A stretch of DNA of 64,000 nucleotides from Prosthecobacter debontii (GTDB taxonomy: Bacteria; Verrucomicrobiota; Verrucomicrobiia; Verrucomicrobiales; Verrucomicrobiaceae), in the NCBI RefSeq assembly GCF_900167535.1, contig NZ_FUYE01000009.1:1-64000 (forward strand), written 5' to 3'. The notes under the pieces were generated by a model, which was not told where the DNA came from, ran no database searches, and saw nothing but the letters and a program-made list of their open reading frames with translations. Position 1 is the first letter of the stretch, and each line of letters starts with the position of its first letter. Made by a program: the position numbers and the translations under genes. Shown here piece by piece: positions 17,391-26,198 of the stretch.

Positions 17391-18374
17391 ATGGGAAACA
17401 TCTACAACAACATCGTCGAAACCGTCGGTAAGACTCCGCTGGTGAAACTGAACAAGGTCACCGAAGGACTCGACGCCACCATCGCGCTGAAGTGCGAGTT
17501 CTTCAATCCCCTCGGGAGCGTGAAGGACCGTATTGGCATGGCCATGATCGAAGATGCAGAGGCTCGCGGCATCCTGAATAAGGACACCGTCATTGTCGAG
17601 CCGACCAGTGGTAACACCGGCATCGCGCTCGCCTTCGTGGCGGCTGCCAAAGGTTACAAGCTCGTCCTGACCATGCCTGAGACCATGAGCTTGGAGCGCC
17701 GGACCCTGCTGGCCCTGCTCGGCGCAGATCTGGTGCTGACCCCTGGCCCTCAGGGCATGAAGGGCGCCATCGCCAAAGCGGAGGAGATCCTCAAGGAGAC
17801 TCCGAATGCCTGGATGCCCCAGCAGTTTGAAAACCCCGCCAACCCGGCTATCCACATGAAGACCACCGCCGAGGAAATCTGGGCGGATACGGATGGCCAA
17901 GTGGACATCTTCGTGGCCGCTGTCGGCACGGGCGGCACCCTCACCGGCACCTGCGAGGTGATCAAACCCCGCAAGCCAAGCTTCCAGGCCATCGCCGTGG
18001 AGCCTGAGGCCAGCCCGGTCATCAACCAGACATTGGCCGGTGAACCTGTGCAGCCTGGTCCGCACAAGATTCAGGGCACAGGCGCCGGTTTCGTGCCAAA
18101 GAACCTTCACCTCAAGGACAGCGCCGGTAACCCGCAGATCATCGAGTGCATCAAGATCAGCAATGACGACGCTTTCGCCATGGCTCGCCGCCTAGCTAAA
18201 GAAGAAGGCATCCTGGTCGGCATCAGCACCGGTGCCAACGTGTTGGCCGCCATCCGTGTGGCTCAGCGTCCTGAAAACAAGGGTAAGCTGATCGTCACCG
18301 TGGCTTGCTCCACCGGTGAGCGTTACCTCTCCACCGCCCTCGCCGATGAGGCGCGTGCAAAAGTGGGAGCCTAA
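17391..18374 (+). CDS. cysK: Cysteine synthase A (O-acetylserine sulfhydrylase)
   Basis: A 327-residue PLP enzyme making L-cysteine from O-acetylserine and sulfide. The Schiff-base lysine is K45 in [13 protein letters not shown]. The substrate-binding TSGNTG is at residues 72-77. The phosphate-binding glycine loop lies in [13 protein letters not shown], and the C-terminal GISTGAN and [14 protein letters not shown] blocks are typical. The length matches CysK rather than the longer CysM or CBS enzymes. The start ATG at 17391 is chosen over an ATG at 17274 because homology begins at [15 protein letters not shown]. The next gene begins 54 bases downstream on the same strand. Confidence 0.95.
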   Translation: MGNIYNNIVETVGKTPLVKLNKVTEGLDATIALKCEFFNPLGSVKDRIGMAMIEDAEARGILNKDTVIVEPTSGNTGIALAFVAAAKGYKLVLTMPETMSLERRTLLALLGADLVLTPGPQGMKGAIAKAEEILKETPNAWMPQQFENPANPAIHMKTTAEEIWADTDGQVDIFVAAVGTGGTLTGTCEVIKPRKPSFQAIAVEPEASPVINQTLAGEPVQPGPHKIQGTGAGFVPKNLHLKDSAGNPQIIECIKISNDDAFAMARRLAKEEGILVGISTGANVLAAIRVAQRPENKGKLIVTVACSTGERYLSTALADEARAKVGA

Positions 18375-18428
18375 TCTCGTTTCTCCCTCTCGTTACTCTC
18401 CAGTTCGTTCGTTAGACCTCCACGGCTC

Positions 18429-19475
18429 ATGTCTAAAGCCACACCAACCGCCCCCGTCGCCCCCCAGGCCCCCATGGAAGAATACTCCACCCCCATGGAG
18501 CAATTCCTGGAAGCCCACTTCAAAAAGCTCGTCCTCCTATGCGCCGTGATCGCTGTCGCTGCGGTGGCTTATGGGGTGATCAGCTACACCAACCATGCGA
18601 ATGCTGTGGCGGCCGGTGAGGCCTTTGCTTCAGCCAAGACCGTAGAGGACTGTGATCTGGTCGTCAGCCAGTATTCGGGCACCATCTCTGCTGGCAATGC
18701 ACTGCTGTTGAAGGCGGATCTGCTCTGGGAGCAGAACAAGAAGGATTCGTCGGTGGCGACGCTGCGTGAGTTCACAAGCCAATACAGCAGCCACCCGCTG
18801 ATGGCTGAAACCTTGGTAGCGCTGGGCAGTAAGCTGGAGTCGATGAAGGAAGCCGAAGAGGCTCGCCCGGTTTTCGAGCGTGTGATTTCCGAGTTCCCGA
18901 ATACTGACACTGCCGCTCTGGCCCAGCTCCGTCTCGGCGACTTGCTGTGGGCCACTGGAAAAGAAGAAGAGGCCAAGGCTGCGTATGAATCCCTGCCTGC
19001 GAAGTTCCCGAATGCCAATTCAGACTTCATCGAGCAGAGCGAAGGCCGCCTGAAGTGGATCGCCGCTAAGCTTCCTATCAAGGAAGTGGATGGCCCGCCC
19101 AAGCCGAAGGCCCCAAATCCGGCATCTCCTGCCCCTGGCGCTCCTCAGCTCAAGCTGAACACCCCGGGCATCACCCCCACCCTGATTCCAGGAGCTACTG
19201 GCGCAGCACCGACCATCCAGGTCACTCCCTCCACGCCTGAGCCAGCACCGCTGGCTCCGATTGAACTGAAGCCCGCTCCCGCAGAGGCCCCGATGGCCCC
19301 TCTCGAAGCTGTTCCAGTTCCGGTGCCTGCCACTTCAGCACCCGCTGACCCTCAGGTGGAGGTGAAACCTGTTCCTGCTCCGACACCAGCTGCTCCAGCG
19401 GCTCCCAAGGTGGAGGTCAAGCCAACCCCGGCTCCTGTCCCAGCCCCAGCCCCTGAAGCTCCCAAGGCTCCTTGA
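18429..19475 (+). CDS. Membrane-anchored TPR protein with Pro/Ala-rich tail
   Basis: A 348-residue protein. A short cytoplasmic N-terminus (SKATPTAPVAPQAPMEEYST) is followed by one membrane helix (LVLLCAVIAVAAVAYGVISY, ~34-53). A periplasmic TPR-like domain follows, with repeats around LREFTSQYSSHPLMAETLVALG and ARPVFERVISEFPNTDTAALAQLRLGDLLW, as in YfgM- or BamD-like tethered TPR proteins. The last ~130 residues are a low-complexity Pro/Ala/Val/Lys linker (VEVKPVPAPTPAAPAAP). The role is unknown but fits an envelope scaffold or cell-wall-spanning protein. A good intrinsic terminator follows. Confidence 0.65.
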   Translation: MSKATPTAPVAPQAPMEEYSTPMEQFLEAHFKKLVLLCAVIAVAAVAYGVISYTNHANAVAAGEAFASAKTVEDCDLVVSQYSGTISAGNALLLKADLLWEQNKKDSSVATLREFTSQYSSHPLMAETLVALGSKLESMKEAEEARPVFERVISEFPNTDTAALAQLRLGDLLWATGKEEEAKAAYESLPAKFPNANSDFIEQSEGRLKWIAAKLPIKEVDGPPKPKAPNPASPAPGAPQLKLNTPGITPTLIPGATGAAPTIQVTPSTPEPAPLAPIELKPAPAEAPMAPLEAVPVPVPATSAPADPQVEVKPVPAPTPAAPAAPKVEVKPTPAPVPAPAPEAPKAP

Positions 19476-19508
19476 TCTTGCGGGTTTAAAAGACTTGGCA
19501 ATCATTCA

Positions 19509-19539
19509 AACGCTGATGGGATTCCCATCAGCGTTTTTT
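19509..19539 (+). terminator. Strong intrinsic terminator
   Basis: A CGCTGATGGG stem pairs with CCCATCAGCG around an ATT loop, flanked by A/T pairs and ending in a six-T run. It ends the cysK-side transcript and stands between convergent genes. Confidence 0.92.
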
Positions 19540-19557
19540 GTCAGCTGAAACTGAGAA

Positions 19558-20916
19558 TCACGAGCTGCTTTGAGCTGCCTGTTGCTCCCACTGCTGACGG
19601 TAGTAGTCGAGGCGCTCCTTGATCCGCCCTTCCAGACCGTTGGTGGTCGGGTCATAGTATTGTTTACCGCCTTCGAGGCAGCGCTGAGGCACAAAGCCTC
19701 CCTCGAAGTCATGTGGGTAGAGGTAACCTTCTCCATGACCGAACTGCTTGGCCCCTTTGTAATGACTGTCGCGCAGGTGTTTAGGAACCGGCAGTGTGCG
19801 ACCGTTTTTCACATCGTCCAAAGCGGCATTGATGGCCATGTAAGCGCGATTGCTCTTCGGTGCGGTGGCGATGTAAACGACGGCATGGGCGAGGATGATC
19901 CGCGCCTCGGGCATACCGATGACCTCCACGGCCTGCTGAGCCGCCACAGCCACGCGCAAGGCATTGCTATCGGCCATGCCCACATCTTCACTGGCCGCGA
20001 TGACGATACGGCGAGCGACAAAGCGAATATCTTCCCCTGCATAGAGCATCTTCGCCAGCCAGTAGATCGCCGCGTCGGGATCTGAGGCACGCATGGATTT
20101 GATGAAGGCGCTGGCGGTGTCGTAATGCGCATCCCCATCGCCATCATAGACCACAGTTTTCTGCTGCACGGATTCCTCCGAAGTCGTGAGATCAATGGTG
20201 ACCTTCCCCTCCGCATCTGGGGTGGAGGAGAGCACTGCCAGCTCCAGAGCATTGAGGCATTTGCGAGCATCGCCATCCGCCACAGTGGCTAGATGCAGAC
20301 TGGCTTCTTCCGTGAGCGTCGCTTTCCAGGGGCCAAGGCCCCGCTCCTCGTCCTTTAAAGCACGCTCCATGAGCCCTTGCAGATCTTCGATGCTTAGAGG
20401 CTCCAAGGTGAAGACCTGGGACCGACTCACGAGTGGGCTATTGACGTAGAAGAACGGGTTGTGTGTCGTCGCCCCGATGAAGCGCAGCGTGCCCCTCTCC
20501 AGATGCGGCAGCAGCACATCCTGCTGAGCTTTGTTAAAGCGGTGAATCTCATCCACAAACAACACCGTCCCCTGACCAGTCAGTTTCTTCAGCCGTTGAG
20601 CTGCCTCGGCTTCTTTGCGGATATCCGCCACACTGCTCTCTACCCCGCTCAAGGTGACAAAGCGAGCCTTCGTCTCCTGACTGATGATGTGGGCCAGCGT
20701 CGTCTTACCCACCCCGGGAGGCCCATAAAGGATGATGGAGGAGAAACGATCCGCCAGGACCGCGCGGCGCAGCAGTTTACCCTCGCCTAGGATATGACGC
20801 TGACCTGTATACTCCGCCAGCGTTCGCGGACGCATGCGCGAGGCCAGCGGCGCATCCGGCTGGGCGTCCACGACTGTGGCGGGTGCCTCGCTGGATTGGA
20901 AAAGGTCATCGCTCAT
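19558..20916 (-). CDS. rarA: Replication-associated recombination protein A (MgsA/RarA AAA+ ATPase)
   Basis: A 452-residue AAA+ ATPase of the RarA/MgsA/WRNIP1 family, which acts at stalled replication forks. Walker A is GPPGVGKTT (residues 65-73). Walker B is VLFVDE (118-123), continuing into the family motif IHRFNKAQQDVLLP, then sensor 1 in FIGATTHNP and an arginine finger in SPLVSRSQVF. The C-terminal MgsA-type tetramerisation domain is present (ARRIVIAASEDVGMADSNAL, and near the end GEGYLYPHDFEGGFVPQ). Full length. It is divergent from potA, with a 79-base intergenic gap. Confidence 0.93.
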   Translation of the reverse strand: MSDDLFQSSEAPATVVDAQPDAPLASRMRPRTLAEYTGQRHILGEGKLLRRAVLADRFSSIILYGPPGVGKTTLAHIISQETKARFVTLSGVESSVADIRKEAEAAQRLKKLTGQGTVLFVDEIHRFNKAQQDVLLPHLERGTLRFIGATTHNPFFYVNSPLVSRSQVFTLEPLSIEDLQGLMERALKDEERGLGPWKATLTEEASLHLATVADGDARKCLNALELAVLSSTPDAEGKVTIDLTTSEESVQQKTVVYDGDGDAHYDTASAFIKSMRASDPDAAIYWLAKMLYAGEDIRFVARRIVIAASEDVGMADSNALRVAVAAQQAVEVIGMPEARIILAHAVVYIATAPKSNRAYMAINAALDDVKNGRTLPVPKHLRDSHYKGAKQFGHGEGYLYPHDFEGGFVPQRCLEGGKQYYDPTTNGLEGRIKERLDYYRQQWEQQAAQSSS

Positions 20917-20995
20917 GAAGGTAAAGATTGCAGTGGTTGGCAGTTGTTTGCCGTCGTTGGCAATGGTTTCTTACGATTAGCCCCACTCTTTCCCG

Positions 20996-22072
20996 TTGCA
21001 CGATTTTCTCTCCATCGAAAAGGTTTCTCGCCATTTCGGCGCTCTCAAGGCCGTGGATGACGTCTCTCTCTGCATTCGGCAGGGGGAGATCTTTTCCCTG
21101 CTGGGCCCCAGCGGCTGTGGCAAAACCACCTTGCTGAAGATGCTGGCCGGTTTCGAGCAACCCGACGCGGGTCGTATCGTCTTGAATGGGCAGGACATCA
21201 CGGCTCTCCCCCCTGAGCGCCGGCCGGTGAATACCGTGTTTCAAAACTACGCGCTCTTTCCCCACCTGAGCGTCTGGGAAAACATTGCCTTCGGGCCTAA
21301 ACTCGCCGGGAAATCTCGGGTGCAAATCCAGAATGCGGTGGAGAACATGCTCGCGCTCATCCAGATGGGCGACCACGCGCGCAAACGCCCTCAGCAACTC
21401 AGTGGCGGCCAACGGCAGCGGGTGGCCATCGCCCGTGCTCTGGTGAATGAACCCCAAGTCCTCCTGCTGGATGAACCTCTGGCGGCGCTCGATCTGAAAT
21501 TGCGCCAGCACCTGCTTGCTGAGCTACAAACCATTCATCGTGAAGTCGGCACCACCTTCATCTATGTTACCCACGATCAGGGAGAAGCGCTGAGCCTGAG
21601 TCATCGCATCGCGGTCCTGGAGAAAGGTCAAATTGCTCAGGTGGATACCCCTCAGGCTCTGTATGAGGCTCCTGCCAACGGCTTTGTCGCCTCCTTCATT
21701 GGCGATGCCAATTTCCTCACCGGCACGGTGGAGGAGCCTCAGTCGGGGGGATTCGTTCGTGTCAAGGTCACCGGTCTGGATAGTCCGCTCGTCACTGGTC
21801 GTCCAGGCTTGCATTCAGGTCAATGTGTGAAACTCATGGTTAGGCCCGAGAAGCTGCATCTCAGTCTTCAGCGCCCTGCTAGCCACGAACGCGTGAACGT
21901 GGGCCGCTGCCAGATCGAAGCCGCCACTTACTACGGTGCTCATCATCGTCTGCGGGTGCGCTGTGGAGATCGCAGCCTGCACGTACAGCACTCCAGCCGC
22001 GATGCGGAGCTTTCCCCGGGGCAAGAAGTGTGGATCAGCTTCCAACCCGAGGCAGCACGGGTGGTGGATTGA
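20996..22072 (+). CDS. potA: ABC transporter ATP-binding protein, spermidine/putrescine type
   Basis: A 358-residue ATPase of the PotA/MalK group. It appears to start at TTG 20996 (no ATG lies at the conserved N-terminus). Walker A is GPSGCGKT (37-44), the signature is QQLSGGQRQR, Walker B is VLLLDEPLAALD, and the H-loop is YVTHDQGEA. After ~235 it has the TOBE-type regulatory domain (FVASFIGDANFLTGTVEE, then VKLMVRPEKLHL). It energises uptake of polyamines or similar small cations. The permease gene potB lies 576 bases downstream, separated by a toxin-antitoxin pair. No potC or potD is seen. Confidence 0.88.
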   Translation: MHDFLSIEKVSRHFGALKAVDDVSLCIRQGEIFSLLGPSGCGKTTLLKMLAGFEQPDAGRIVLNGQDITALPPERRPVNTVFQNYALFPHLSVWENIAFGPKLAGKSRVQIQNAVENMLALIQMGDHARKRPQQLSGGQRQRVAIARALVNEPQVLLLDEPLAALDLKLRQHLLAELQTIHREVGTTFIYVTHDQGEALSLSHRIAVLEKGQIAQVDTPQALYEAPANGFVASFIGDANFLTGTVEEPQSGGFVRVKVTGLDSPLVTGRPGLHSGQCVKLMVRPEKLHLSLQRPASHERVNVGRCQIEAATYYGAHHRLRVRCGDRSLHVQHSSRDAELSPGQEVWISFQPEAARVVD

Positions 22073-22115
22073 GTTTGGCCGTTGCGAAACCCTTATCGGA
22101 ACGTATCATCCCCTT

Positions 22116-22346
22116 ATGGTAACGTTTTCAGAGATCCAAACAATGGCCTTTGATTTGCCCAAAGCCGACCAATTGAGGCTTGCTGATAATCTTCTCAGTC
22201 ATGCGGCAGATGATCATGCCCTGGAGCCTGAGGAGATTCTCGCTGAAACGATCCGCCGTGATGAGGAGATGGAAAACGGATTGGACCCATCGCTTTCGGT
22301 GGAAGAATTCTGGGCAGGCGTGCGACGCCCCGGCCAAGCCAAATGA
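22116..22346 (+). CDS. Antitoxin of the addiction-module (PF09720-like) family
   Basis: A 76-residue acidic protein. Its FDLPKADQLRLADNLLSHA segment matches the N-terminal helix pattern of the unstable-antitoxin family (LPxxERLxLAxxLLxS). The acidic, Pro-poor C-terminus ends in SLSVEEFWAGVRRPGQAK. The stop overlaps the start of the toxin gene by four bases (ATGA, 22343-22346), the usual coupling in such pairs. It should neutralise the adjacent ParE-like toxin and may repress their shared promoter. Confidence 0.75.
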   Translation: MVTFSEIQTMAFDLPKADQLRLADNLLSHAADDHALEPEEILAETIRRDEEMENGLDPSLSVEEFWAGVRRPGQAK

Positions 22347-22639
22347 AAATCTCCGTTCATTCGCTCGCTCAAAGGGATTACTCCAGGGCGCTTGATTATT
22401 ATGAGCAAGAGAGCGTTGCTTTAGCAGAGCGATTTGAAGCAGCTATCCAACAGGGTTTTGCCAAGATCATCGCTTCGCCTAAAGCCTTCCCTTACCATCT
22501 AAAATCGCAGATTTATCGTCGTTACAAAACGGCCCCTTTTCTTTATCCGATTGTTTATCGCCTCAAAGAAGATGAGATCAGAATCATTGCGATCAAGCAT
22601 GAGAAGCAGCGTCCTTCTTTTGGAATGAACCGAAGCTGA
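22343..22639 (+). CDS. ParE/RelE superfamily toxin
   Basis: A 98-residue basic protein of the ParE/RelE fold. It has the helical hairpin RDYSRALDYYEQESVALAERF, a core YRRYKTAPFLYPIVYRLKEDEIRIIAIKHEKQRP, and a final arginine-rich stretch. The pattern of two N-terminal helices and a three- to four-strand sheet ending 'iiaikHekr.P' is typical of ParE-type toxins paired with small PF09720 antitoxins. It overlaps its antitoxin gene. Lower G+C than the flanking potA and potB suggests insertion into a pre-existing operon. Confidence 0.8.
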   Translation: MKISVHSLAQRDYSRALDYYEQESVALAERFEAAIQQGFAKIIASPKAFPYHLKSQIYRRYKTAPFLYPIVYRLKEDEIRIIAIKHEKQRPSFGMNRS

Positions 22640-22648
22640 ACCTTCTAG

Positions 22649-23476
22649 ATGAAATCGCGCCGTGAAGTCCTTCTCACACTTCCCTCGCTAGGGTGGTTGG
22701 GGATCTTCTTTGCCCTGCCTTGTCTGCTCATCCTCGGGCTGGCTTTTCGCAGCAGTGATCTGCGCGGAGGCGTGGGAGATACCTGGACCTGGTACACGGT
22801 CAAACTGCTATTGGATTCCCAGTATCTCTCCATCGCCTGGCGCACGGTGTGGATCAGTGCAGCGACGACGGTGCTGAGCCTCGCCTTGGCTTTGCCCATG
22901 TGTTGGGCGCTCGCACGGATGAAACCCTTTTGGCGGCAAGTCGTGTTGCTTCTGGTGGTGGTGCCATTCCTCACCAACTTTATCATCCGAATCTTTGCCT
23001 GGCGCTCTCTGCTGCATCCCGAAGGCCTCGTCAAACAAGCGCTGGTCTGGCTACATCTCGCCTCCGAGGATACCTTTCTGCTGAACAATGCCGGGGCGGT
23101 GCTGCTGGTGATGGTGTATACTCAGCTCCCCTTTGCCATCATGCCGCTGTATGCCGCCGCAGAGAAGTTTGACCTCAGCCTAGTGGATGCCGCTCGAGAT
23201 CTGGGTGCCTCGAAATGGCAGGCCTTTACCCGCGTCTTTCTCCCCGGCATTCGCCAGGGGTTGCTGTCCGCTTTAGTGATCGTGTTCGTTTGTTCGTTAG
23301 GCCAATACGTGATCCCTCAATTCGTCGGCGGCACCGGCGATGAATTGATCGGCAACAAGATCGCTCAACGCGCTTTCACAGATCGCAACCTCCCCCTCGC
23401 CAGTGCGTTATCGGGAGCACTTCTGCTCGCCGTGCTCGTGCCAGTTGTGTGGCTAGGAAGAAAGCGCGAGGAGTGA
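22649..23476 (+). CDS. potB: ABC transporter permease, spermidine/putrescine type
   Basis: A 275-residue inner-membrane permease with six membrane segments and the conserved EAA-type loop (VDAARDLGASKWQAFTRVFLPGIRQGL). The FFALPCLLILGLAFRS N-terminus and FIIRIFAWRSLL segment are typical of PotB. It starts nine bases after the toxin stop. It must work with a second permease (PotC) and a binding protein (PotD), which are not in the window. Its TGA stop lies at the very edge of an inverted-repeat element. Confidence 0.88.
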   Translation: MKSRREVLLTLPSLGWLGIFFALPCLLILGLAFRSSDLRGGVGDTWTWYTVKLLLDSQYLSIAWRTVWISAATTVLSLALALPMCWALARMKPFWRQVVLLLVVVPFLTNFIIRIFAWRSLLHPEGLVKQALVWLHLASEDTFLLNNAGAVLLVMVYTQLPFAIMPLYAAAEKFDLSLVDAARDLGASKWQAFTRVFLPGIRQGLLSALVIVFVCSLGQYVIPQFVGGTGDELIGNKIAQRAFTDRNLPLASALSGALLLAVLVPVVWLGRKREE

Positions 23477-23602
23477 TGCGGCCACTCTTGGCCGCAGTCG
23501 AAGATCAAATGAGGTGTTTTGATGTCCTCACATGAAAAGTTGGGAAGCCGAGGGGTAAAGAGGAGCGCCAGAGCACCCTTGCGACCAAGAGTGACCGCAT
23601 CA
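23474..23602. repeat. Imperfect inverted repeat element, MITE-like
   Basis: Left arm TGATGCGGCCACTCTTGGCC (23474-23493, extending as GCA) and right arm TTGCGACCAAGAGTGACCGC (23580-23599, then ATCA) are reverse complements apart from two C/T differences in the inner part. Together they bound a 129-bp stretch without a gene. Its left edge provides the stop codon of potB. The structure suits a small non-autonomous element or a REP-type pair; the copy number is unknown. Confidence 0.6.
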
Positions 23603-23628
23603 CTTTACTTGAGCGAACACGAACCTCC

Positions 23629-24918
23629 TCACCCTCGTGCCCGAATCGCCACCGATTCACCGTGGGCATCCAGACCTTCGACCTTGGCAAATGCACGGAC
23701 GATTGGCTCGGACTTGGTGACGCTTTCCTTGTTCAGGCGAATCATGCTGGTGCGGCGCTGGAACATGTCCACGGTCAAACCGGGGAAGGATTTCCCAGCT
23801 CCACCGGTAGGCAGGGTATGACTCGGACCCGCAAGGAAATCGCCCACCGCCACGGGGGAGTCATTGCCCAGGAAGATGGCACCTGCGGTGCGGATCATCG
23901 GCAGGATATCGCTTTCACGTTCGGTGATCAGCGTCAGGTGCTCGGGCGCGTAGACATTCACCAGACGGGCACCTTCCTCCAGACTTGGAGCGAGCAGCAG
24001 GAACACGCCTTTTTCCAGCACGGGGCCGAGCTGGGCCTGACGGCTGAGGGTTGCGCACTGGCGGTTCACTTCAGCCACCACAGCATTCAGCAGATCCGCA
24101 TCATCGGTGATGAACCCGGCTTGGCTGTCCTTGCCGTGTTCGGCCTGAGCTAAGATATCCGCAGCGATGTAAGCCGGATTGCCACTCTTATCAGCCAGGA
24201 TCAGCACCTCGCTGGGGCCAGGCAGGAGATCGATGGAAACCACGCCAAAGGCTTGTCTCTTGGCCTCCACCACGAAGCTATTGCCGGGGCCAAAGATCTT
24301 CGCCACGGGGCGGATGGTCTCCGTGCCATAAGCCATGGCAGCGATGGCTTGTGCACCCCCGACTTTATAAACCTCCGTGGCACCCGCCAACTTCAGCGCT
24401 GCCAGCAAACCGGGATTCACACTGCCATCGGGACCGCATGGCGTGCAGACGACGATCTCCGGCACCCCTGCCGCAGCAGCGAGAGTCACTGTCATGATGG
24501 AGGTGGACACCAGCGGGGCCGAGCCGCCAGGGACGTAACAGCCCACCCGCTCAAAGGGGTGATACACCTCGCCGACTTCGGCTCCCTGCTCATTGGTGCT
24601 GGACCAATTTTGGCGCAGGCTCTTCTGGGCAAAGGTAAAGACGTTTCGATGCGAGGCAATCAGGGCCTCTTGGAGTTCGGCATCTGCCGTATTCCAGGCA
24701 GCCGCCAGTTCATCCTGGGAGACAGCCAGTGTCTCAGGCGTCAGCTTGGCGCGATCAAATTTCTCCGTCAGCTCGATCAGGGCGGCATCGCCTCTAGCGC
24801 GCACCTGCTTAATCACCCCTGACACGACCTCCTGCACGGCGTCGCTGGCCTCAGCACGGCGGTTCAAAGCGGCAGCCGTTTGCTGCCAAGTTGGGTCGGT
24901 ATGGCGGATGATCTTCAT
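23629..24918 (-). CDS. hisD: Histidinol dehydrogenase
   Basis: A 429-residue NAD-dependent enzyme carrying out the last two steps of histidine synthesis, with a zinc ion. Diagnostic blocks: VGCYVPGGSAPLVSTSIM, VYKVGGAQAIAAMAYGTETI, KIFGPGNSFVVEAK, DLLPGPSEVLILAD, QAEHGKDSQ (zinc-ligand region), NVYAPEHLTLI, and near the end GDFLAGPSHTLPTGGAGKSFPGL. Full length. It stands alone, not in a his operon. Confidence 0.95.
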   Translation of the reverse strand: MKIIRHTDPTWQQTAAALNRRAEASDAVQEVVSGVIKQVRARGDAALIELTEKFDRAKLTPETLAVSQDELAAAWNTADAELQEALIASHRNVFTFAQKSLRQNWSSTNEQGAEVGEVYHPFERVGCYVPGGSAPLVSTSIMTVTLAAAAGVPEIVVCTPCGPDGSVNPGLLAALKLAGATEVYKVGGAQAIAAMAYGTETIRPVAKIFGPGNSFVVEAKRQAFGVVSIDLLPGPSEVLILADKSGNPAYIAADILAQAEHGKDSQAGFITDDADLLNAVVAEVNRQCATLSRQAQLGPVLEKGVFLLLAPSLEEGARLVNVYAPEHLTLITERESDILPMIRTAGAIFLGNDSPVAVGDFLAGPSHTLPTGGAGKSFPGLTVDMFQRRTSMIRLNKESVTKSEPIVRAFAKVEGLDAHGESVAIRARG

Positions 24919-24992
24919 GGAACAGGGGGTTTACGTGCCACGGCCTCCCGTAGCACGCAAGATCAAGTAAAAACCCCTTCGCCCCCTGTCGC

Positions 24993-26198
24993 TCACTCAA
25001 AGCGGATACCGATGCCCTTGAACTTCTCCTTCATATCGGCAGCCAGGGTGGCGTCATCCCGATCCTTGAGCAAGCGGGTCAGCAACTGCTCTGGGCTGGC
25101 GCTTTCCAGTCCAGCCGCCTGGAGTCGAGCCGCTGCGGCATCTGGAGAACGGCTGCGTTTGGAGCGGTCAAAGATATTCCGGTAATACTCATGCAACCCT
25201 GAGCCTGTGCCATCGCCATCCAGGTAGCCAAAGTAATAGATGAGCAGGTAACTATCCATCTGCTGTTCCAGGCGGGATTTGACATCCGAACCGCGCGGTC
25301 CCGGGCGCATGTATTTGAGCATGCGGGGGAGATCGAGAGAGACTTGGCTCTGATCCGCCGCATCCTTCACAGCCTTACGCAGGGAAGAGACTAACTCCGT
25401 GGAGCGCACGGTGCCGTTGTTCTGATAGGCCACAAAACGCAGGAAGTTGGTAAACCCCCAGCCCGTCCAGGGTTGGGTCCAGCCATTCACATCATAGAGC
25501 ATGCCATAGGCCACGATCCCCGTGATGCGCCCCGGCTCTTTTTCCCGAGAGTCGTATTGATACCGCGCTCCCACTTTCTTCAGCCCGAGCGAGCGGAAAC
25601 GGATGAGGCAGGCATCGTTCACCATTTCGGAGGCATTGCTGTCACTACCGCCCAATTCCCGGTAATCCGAATCTGTCTCGGCCATGTAAATGATGAAACG
25701 ATCTCCACTCTTGGGCTTGGGCGACCAGTCCCAGGGCTGGGCTTTCAGATACTTCTCCGTCAGGATGAAATCTCCGGCCACCTCGGCCATCACCGACTTG
25801 GCCAAAGGGGCCGTGGAGATGAACTCGAAGTTCTCCACCTGATAATGGTAACGCCGCGTGGTGGCCCGTTGGTCCCCCTCCTTCACCTCCAGTGTTTTGG
25901 GATCAATCGAGAGCACCTCTGGATTCCAGGTCAGCTTATCTCGTGCCGATGAGGTGGTTGCAGATGAAGGCTGAGCCGCATTTTCCAAAAAGGCCTGATC
26001 CACCTGGGAAAGCGCACCCACGGCCACCGTGCTGCGATTCCCATTGGCGAGTTGCAGAGTCACCTGACCTCCCTGCACGGCCACCAGCGAAGCCGTCACG
26101 GTCCGACCATCCTGGCTGGTCCAAACCCGAGGCGAGTGGAGTTGCTGAGCCTGGATCAATCCATTGCTCATTATCCAGAGGCCGAAGAGACGAGCCAT
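24993..26198 (-). CDS. Secreted SHD1-domain protein, unknown function
   Basis: A 401-residue secreted protein. The ATG at 26198 is chosen because it gives the signal peptide MARLFGLWIMSNGLIQAQQ; an ATG at 26252 would precede it with 18 residues. The first domain matches the SLA1-homology (SHD1) pattern common in Verrucomicrobia and Planctomycetes: PRVWTSQDGRTVTASLVAVQGGQVTLQLANGNRSTVAVGALSQVDQAFL, read here as two pieces of a ~60-residue beta domain. The remaining ~300 residues (around FEFISTAPLAKSVMAEVAGDF and GWTQPWTGWGFTNFLRF) are unrecognised. Role unknown. Confidence 0.65.
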   Translation of the reverse strand: MARLFGLWIMSNGLIQAQQLHSPRVWTSQDGRTVTASLVAVQGGQVTLQLANGNRSTVAVGALSQVDQAFLENAAQPSSATTSSARDKLTWNPEVLSIDPKTLEVKEGDQRATTRRYHYQVENFEFISTAPLAKSVMAEVAGDFILTEKYLKAQPWDWSPKPKSGDRFIIYMAETDSDYRELGGSDSNASEMVNDACLIRFRSLGLKKVGARYQYDSREKEPGRITGIVAYGMLYDVNGWTQPWTGWGFTNFLRFVAYQNNGTVRSTELVSSLRKAVKDAADQSQVSLDLPRMLKYMRPGPRGSDVKSRLEQQMDSYLLIYYFGYLDGDGTGSGLHEYYRNIFDRSKRSRSPDAAAARLQAAGLESASPEQLLTRLLKDRDDATLAADMKEKFKGIGIRFE

